Part shown: one piece after another, positions 58,001-64,000 of the stretch
Layout of the letters: each line of letters begins with the position of its first letter
How positions within the stretch are numbered: the first letter of the stretch is position 1
From: Clonostachys chloroleuca
Taxonomy: Eukaryota > Ascomycota > Sordariomycetes > Hypocreales > Bionectriaceae
NCBI GenBank assembly: GCA_037952775.1
Contig: JBANAY010000003.1
Location: forward strand, 11,842,001-11,906,000
Direction of reading: 5' to 3'
DNA: 64,000 nt
Made by a program: the position numbers and the translations under genes
The notes under the pieces: generated by a model
What the model was told of the DNA's origin: nothing
What the model saw: only the letters and a program-made list of their open reading frames with translations
Databases searched by the model: none

Positions 58001-60137
58001 TTGTGCTTCTCTCTGTATAGGCTCCCGCCCCATATTTAGCCCAAGGCCGGCTGGACAAGACTGGACAAGCTGAGAGAGATTACACCAACCTCCAGACGAA
58101 TGAGGAGCACAACGCACTGCGGGCTGCTTTAGGCTCCTTAGCTGCATCCAGAACATGCAGACATCACGACATTGTCAGCTCTGCCTGCAGTGCTAGGCAG
58201 TATTTGAGCACACTAGCAAGATGCCTCTGCTGCGACCTTGCCTGACCAGGAAGAGAGCATGCCTCTGACGCAGTTGCAGCATCATGTTGTGTAAGGGGGG
58301 CGGACGATTCGGGGTTGGGTTACGCTAACATCCATGCTGATGGTTGCTGCCGTCGGATTCAACAGCGACTGTTCTGTTGTTTCTTTTTCTGACCTTCATC
58401 TTCGTTATCTCCCTCGCTCGGCTGTCGCTGGACGTGAGGGGCTGCGCGCTGACTGACACATACTTAGCTGCTCCAATTCTCATGGGTTGCACTAGCAGTA
58501 GGCTGAGCAAAGCGCTCCCTTCCGTTGTTAGTCAAACAACCCGACCAAGGAGAACGGGCCTCATATGATGGCATGCCAATGCGGAGTAACCCATGTCAAA
58601 ACCCAGTTCTCTGAACGGACACAACACCACCGTCCCGATATTCCGCTACCCAGAATAGACTAGCTGTTGAGTGGAGCAGACCCAAGCCAGGGACTTAGGG
58701 CCCAGATTGCACTCCGGTTCAGTTTCTAATCGTAATTACTAGTCCCTCTATAATAACAGCAGGTTAGGGTGCAGCACGATGAAACGTGACCCTGCCCACA
58801 GGCGTGGGTTCCCAAGGATTATTAGACCTGTTCTAACTCAGATCTAGGTATCCGGGGAGATTATCTACGATACGGATGGGCGGATGTACCTATACAACTC
58901 AACCGGCCATGAATCCGGTCGGGCTGCGACTCTGGGCTTTCGCATAAGTGCGAGGATCAGCTCACTGCCGCAACCGCGCATCAGTAAGTGGAGGGCAGGA
59001 TTGTTTTCAAGGGTGAGCATTGAGAATGAGTTAACCCCTCATCGAGTGATTGAGTCAGGTAGGGTGTAGAAGCCCCAATGACAATTCCAAATGTCTTGCT
59101 TGCCTACCCCATAGTGTAGCCATGGTACTCTCGCCCCGTTAGGCCACTCAAGACCCTGGTTGCCGATACGAGCTGAACCTGAACAGCTGGCTGGTACTTC
59201 TGTGCCAATCCACAGGAGGCAAGTCGGTCGACAGGGGGTGGGAGTTGGTGGGAGCTCTGGAGGAAGCATTCACCACGGCTCCGTGATGACGGTCTGTGAG
59301 GTGCGAGGGTCGGCCGTCCGCCGATGGTCAGTGCCTTTTTTTTGCTTCTTATGCAACTAACTAAAATATGACGGCAAGATGGGAACGGTAAGGAGAGATG
59401 GACCCTTGGTGACCTCTTTCCACGAGGCGCGGCTTTCCACGAGGTGCTGGCCAGGTTAGTCGCGGCGCCTGTGGTAGTGTCGGGTGTATTTCCCAAACCA
59501 ACCAAATTCCACGGGGCCGGCACCGGGCGATGGTCGATCTGGATGGGATGCCAGAGGAGCCCTGGCCCAGGGCCATCTAATAAGACACCCAGTTTCATCG
59601 AGATGCCCGGTCAGTCAAGTCGCTGGTGAAACGGTAGATGGGTGGGGACGGATGGGATTTGCTTTTTCTACAGGTGCAGATGAGCTGTCACCCATTTCAT
59701 CCAATTTGACGTTGATGCCCTTTCAGGCCACCCTGGTTCCAGGCATCTTGTCCCATCGAAGACCCATCAGTTCACTCATCTGTTCATACCTCCGTCACAG
59801 GTGCCTACCCTAAACCCGATATGTGAGCTTGTCATTGTTGGCCAAAGATGATGACGTCTATCTCCATTACCGATTAACTTCAATGGATATTTGTTGACAT
59901 ATCTATTCTCGAATACATTTCGAAATGAATCACCCGGTAGTAGCAGTCAATATGATATGTGCAAGATTGAATAAAAAATCCCATTATGTTCCTCACGCCG
60001 TCATTGGAATCATACGTGCCCGCCGACCAACCCCGCCGCAACCCATCCAAAGGAAAAAGCATTTCATATCTCATGATCGCTCATTGCTGGTGCCATCGTA
60101 CTCTACAACCGCCCGGGCATTTATAAATGCGCGCTTC
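52056..60137. other. Gene-poor stretch of about 8 kb
   Basis: Downstream of SMC2 and upstream of the transcription factor gene. I found no frame with splice-compatible, family-like or compositionally convincing coding sequence on either strand. Frames of up to 164 codons are scattered on both strands and look random. Base composition is not the strongly A/T-rich pattern of heavy RIP. It contains a CA microsatellite (53998-54050), small direct repeats such as CCATGCCATGCCATACC near 54553, and runs of TACCTACC near 56030. It may be a long regulatory region, decayed repeat or non-coding transcript. Confidence 0.5.
53998..54050. repeat. CA-rich microsatellite
   Basis: Imperfect (CA)n/(CACG)n tract, with units interrupted by T, TA and CG. 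Sequence such as CACACGCGCACACACGCACA is visible in the middle. Confidence 0.8.
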
Positions 60138-63100
60138 TCACCTCATATCCGCCGGAGTCAGCGCCTGAACCACGCTTGTTCCGTCGCTAAACCGTGTACG
60201 GAAGATGCGATTGGCATTCTGAAACATGCCGTCCTTGAGACTGACAACGATGAACTGCGAGCCCTTGAACCGGGTCTTGATCAGACGACCAATGTTTTGT
60301 GTGTGCGAGAGATCTAGGGCGGCATCGACCTCGTCTAGGATGTACATGGGAGCCGGCTTGAATTGCAACAACGCCATGATCAGAGACAATGCAACAAGGG
60401 ACCTGTAATCAGTTAGCCTAACTCATCCCATGTCTGGGGTACCTGTCAGCCGGGGGTAAGCACGAACCGTTGTCCACCGCTGAGCTCCGTTAAGCTCTGT
60501 TTCCATACTTTGCCCAGGCATACCTTGACCTCCAGCCCATCGCTGATGTCCTTGCCCTCTGGAGGATCAAGCTTGGCAAAGCTGCCCCCTGGAAGGAGTT
60601 CGGAGAAGATTTGCCCAAAGTCCTTGTTGACCTTCTCCCAGGTTTCGCGAAGAGCCTTTTTCTTGTAGTCATCCAGACTGACAATTGTCTCCTCGATTTT
60701 CCTCTTGTCTCGTATGACGGTCTTGATCATATGCTTCAGAGAAACCTCCTTCTTCTCGACGCTATCGATCATATTCATGACCTTGGGATTGATCTTTTTC
60801 TTCATGCCCTGGAAGCGTTCCCTGAGGTTGCGCTCCATTGCCTTGCACTCCCCGATGTTTTGACCATTGTAATCGTAGGGTGTCCCGCTTCGGCCAAACT
60901 TGTCCTTTTCGTCCTGAATCCACTCGTGCTCTGCCTCCAGCCGGGCCACGTTCTCGGAAGCACCGTGCTGCTCCTTGTGGAATCGCTCAATTTGATGACC
61001 AAGTTTTTGCATCTCCAAGCCTTCCTCGGTGATTCGGGCATTCTTTGATCGTGTGGCTTCCTCCAATGCCCGGAGCTCGTGGTCAAAGAAATGCAACTTG
61101 GCTCGTTCCGCATCCAACTCGGCCTGGACAGCATCATGCGTTTCTGATACCTCAGCCTGTTGTTTGACTAGGTTTTCAATGTCTTGCTGTTGAGCTTTGA
61201 TGGTAACCTCCACCTCCTGTAGCAAGTCGCGGGCAGCTGACAGATCGACGCCGACTTGCTCGAGATCCAACTGAGCACCTTGCACTTCTTTCTGAAGCAC
61301 CTTGACCGCCTTTGAGTTTTTCTCTACACTGGCTCGCAGTTTATCAATCGATTGTTGCAGCTCCACCAGTTTGCCATCTTTGTTGTTATCGAAGTCATTC
61401 ATGTCTTTCTCTATCCTCTTGACATCTGCACTGGCTTCTTGCTGACGGGACTTCGCCTCGGTGATCTTCTCCTTTAATTCAGTAATCTTTGTCTTCATGT
61501 TCTCAACATCTTGAATGATGGAGGATGAAGAGTTGCCACTGATTTGTTCCTCAGCGAGTTTGATTTCGTGGATCTTTAGGTCAAGGTCTTGCTTGATTTG
61601 ACGAGCCTGAGCGAGCTTGGACTTCTCCCTGGCAAGCTTGCTCTGAAGATGCTTTAGGCTTTGTTCGGCCTCGACAAGTTCGCGGTTCAAGGCGTTAAGC
61701 TTCTGCAGAGTAACCAGAACCCCGCTGGAGGGTGATTTACTTCCACCCGACAACATGCCAGACGGATCGTAGGAGTCACCTTCCAGTGTGATACTTCTCA
61801 TTCGCACGTTTGGATCGAACGTAACCCGCTTTGCAGTCTCTGCATCTTCACAGATAAGAGTATTCCCAAAGACATACTCCATAGCTGCTGAAACCTCATC
61901 GTCGTATCCCACAAGCGAAAGAGCAAGATCAACTTTACCAGGCGCAATACTTTGCGCCGTAGCAATCGTTTGCGCTGATGCTTTGAATGTTGCGATTTTG
62001 TTGAGTGGGATGATGGTAACTCGCTTTCGTAGTTTTCCTTTTTGCAGAAGCTGGGTGCCGGTGACCTCGGTATCGACCACGACATTGTACAAACGACCGC
62101 CCGCACAGATATCCAATGCTGTACCGGCCTTGGTGTGCTTCTCATCGAGAGTGAAGAGCTGAGCAACCAAACCCTTGACCTTGGATCGATCGAAGTTGGG
62201 CACCGGGTCAGCGTAGTTGAAGTCGATGTTGGCTACCTGGCCTTTGAGCTTATCTGACTCTTGGCGCAGCCTGCGAATAGTCTGATGCAACGACGACTCT
62301 TGCTTATACATTTCATCCTCCTGGCCAGGTTCAAAACCAAGTCTGGCGAGCTCTTTCTCTAGCTTCTGAGCGTGGATTTTCAGGCTGTCCAGCTCTTGAA
62401 GAAGACCTTTGTTTTGCTCTTTGGCCTTTTGAGCACGGGGCTCCTCCTCCTTGACACGGCTCTGCAGGTGTGAGATTTTGATCTTCGCTTGCTCCTGTTC
62501 TGTCGCGGCAGTTGTTGCACGGTTCTTGGCGTCTTGGAGCTGGCCCTGGTAGCCCATCTCCTGTCCATCCTTTGATGCCACGCCTGTTTGAAGGGTCTGT
62601 AGAAGCTCCTCCTTTGAATCTGCTTCTTTCGACTGTTTTGAGAGATCCTCCTTCGCAGCATCATATTTGACTTTCACACGCTCGAAGGCCTTTGTCTTCT
62701 CTTGAAGTGAGGCCTCTAATTCTGACACATTCTTTTCGCCGTTGGTCTTCCTTTCTTCTTCCTCTGCCAGACTTGACTTTTTCAAATCCATGACCGTTGT
62801 AAGGCGAACAAGCTCATTCGAATGTTTCTTGGCGGCTTCCTCGAGTGACTGGGCCTTTCCACCCTTCTTCAACTCCTTATCGCGCTCCGTTCGCATCCTT
62901 TTGATGTCCTCTTCGAGATGAGATATCTCATTCTTCATCCTGACGGCAGCCTCCTCGAGCTCCTTCTGCCGCCTCTTCTTGTCTTCCAGGTCAGCGGCTG
63001 ATTGCTTCGCCTTTTCTTGACAACGAGAATAGTCGTATGCTACAACGATTCTGGTTAGTCTCTCGAGGTCATTTTGAGTCTGCTGGAAGTCCAAGAAAGC

Positions 63101-63929
63101 TCTTTTTTCTGTTCGTAACTTTTCCAGCTTAGGCTCGATTTCATCTTTCAACAACTCTCGGAGTTCTTGCAGCTTCAATTCCTTCTTCGCCATGGTCTTG
63201 ATCGCCTTGTCTCTGCGGTCTTCGAACATTCGAGTGCCGGCTGCCTCCTCGATCATGGCAAGAATCTCGGCGGCCTTCATGTTGAGAACCTTGGTAATTT
63301 TGCCTTGCATGATGACAAAATTAGGATTGTTGATGTTGAGCTGCACAGACTGAAACAGGTTTTGCACCGTCTGTTGTTGGGCTCTGTGGCCATTGATGAG
63401 ATATTTTGATGTTCCTCCAAGAACGATTTGCCTCGTGACGCTGATGGAATTTTGTTGCTCGAAACCGATGGGTGACTTTTTCTTGTCTTTGTTGTCGAAT
63501 GTGATTGTGACACTGGCTTTCACAACTCCAGCCTGTCCGCGCTTGTAAATGAGGTCCTGGACATTTCTCTTGTTAATCTTTCTGTTGCATCGAAACGTGT
63601 GGTGACTTGAACAGATGGATACTTACCACTAGGTTTTGAGCTCGAACCGTTTGCATGTTGGTAATGCCGAGGACGAAGCATATTGCGTCAAGAATATTCG
63701 ACTTTCCACTGCCATTAAGGCCAGTGACCGCGTTGAAGCTCTCATCCCTGACAGGTGTGAGTAAGTTCACATATCGTTCCCCTGACGGTGCGGTGTATGT
63801 ACTCACCATCCCGTTATCACTGTGCGTTGGGCATACGACTTGAAGCCCTATTGGTCTGGATTAGTCAAGCCTGCATTTGGAGGCAGACCAGCGGAGACCT
63901 ACGTCGATGACTATTTCTGTTATTCTCAT
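60138..63929 (-). CDS. SMC2: Condensin SMC subunit Smc2
   Basis: ATPase of the condensin complex that compacts and segregates chromosomes. Five exons (63929-63903, 63847-63807, 63747-63627, 63556-60468, 60402-60138; introns 55, 59, 70 and 65 bp) give 1180 residues. The N terminus is [19 protein letters not shown] and the Walker A loop is GLNGSGKS (32-39). The signature [20 protein letters not shown] and [10 protein letters not shown] mark Smc2 rather than Smc3. Two long coiled coils flank a hinge at about 510-680 containing [18 protein letters not shown]. The C-terminal head has the ABC signature LTELSGGQR (1085-1093) and Walker [13 protein letters not shown] (about 1112-1123). In exon 3 the family NLQDLIYK becomes NLVDLIYK at the splice. 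The gene is complete in the window. Confidence 0.96.
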
Positions 63930-64000
63930 GTTTGCGATGCTGAATCTTGCACCGCAGCAGCTTGCAGTCGATGAGGATGCGGCTTCTGGGTGTTGCGCTT
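63930..64000. other. Upstream edge of SMC2
   Basis: The last 71 bases lie upstream of the SMC2 start codon; too short to characterise. Confidence 0.6.

Noticed and set aside
60138..63929. Assignment as cohesin SMC3
   Set aside because: [26 protein letters not shown] and the [15 protein letters not shown] head region match Smc2 rather than Smc3.

Overview
The window looks like a chromosome arm from a filamentous ascomycete, most likely a Sordariomycete. Genes are eukaryotic and carry short introns (mostly 48-195 bp) with GT donors, CTAAC/CTAAT-like branch sites and YAG acceptors. Several proteins closely match Neurospora-type families: conventional kinesin, the STRIPAK subunit MOB3 and the nuclear HtrA-like protease NMA111. 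I see no tRNA, rRNA, CRISPR array, bacterial-type operon or intact transposon. I call 23 protein-coding genes and rebuilt their exons by joining reading frames at splice sites consistent with family conservation. All exon joins are predictions from sequence alone.

Layout. 0.4-3.4 kb: a mitochondrial acetyl-CoA acetyltransferase (minus strand) and a divergent RAD6-type E2. 4.3-9.2 kb: the kinesin-1 heavy chain facing a multi-pass membrane protein. 10.5-13.8 kb: the PP2A leucine carboxyl methyltransferase PPM1 and the SAGA subunit SPT3, which has an unusually long first intron. 14.2-19.2 kb: a large aromatic-acid-exporter-like membrane protein with a probable frameshift near its C terminus, and a divergent small glycine-rich protein. 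20.2-26.4 kb: AP-2 sigma, then a minus-strand run of two unrecognised proteins (one over tandem repeats) and a P-loop kinase-like protein, then IST1. 27.3-35.4 kb: NMA111, a ferroportin-family transporter and a small Myb-like protein. 36.6-41.7 kb: a J-domain protein and CUE1. 42.7-48.8 kb: the CCR4-NOT subunit NOT2, a ZNG1-type CobW GTPase and a divergent MOB3. 49.8-52.1 kb: a Zn2Cys6 transcription factor. 52.1-60.1 kb: about 8 kb with no gene I can support. 60.1-63.9 kb: the condensin ATPase SMC2, complete.

How the genes relate. Most are independent housekeeping functions: ubiquitin and ERAD (RAD6, CUE1), transcription and mRNA decay (SPT3, NOT2), vesicle traffic and ESCRT (AP-2 sigma, IST1), PP2A biology (PPM1 modifies PP2A; MOB3 belongs to the PP2A-containing STRIPAK complex), metals (ferroportin, ZNG1) and chromosome structure (SMC2). 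They are not an evident pathway cluster. The parts that look least conserved are the 21.2-24.9 kb orphan stretch and the 52-60 kb gene-poor stretch. I found no convincing new multi-gene system; the candidates worth checking are listed as findings.
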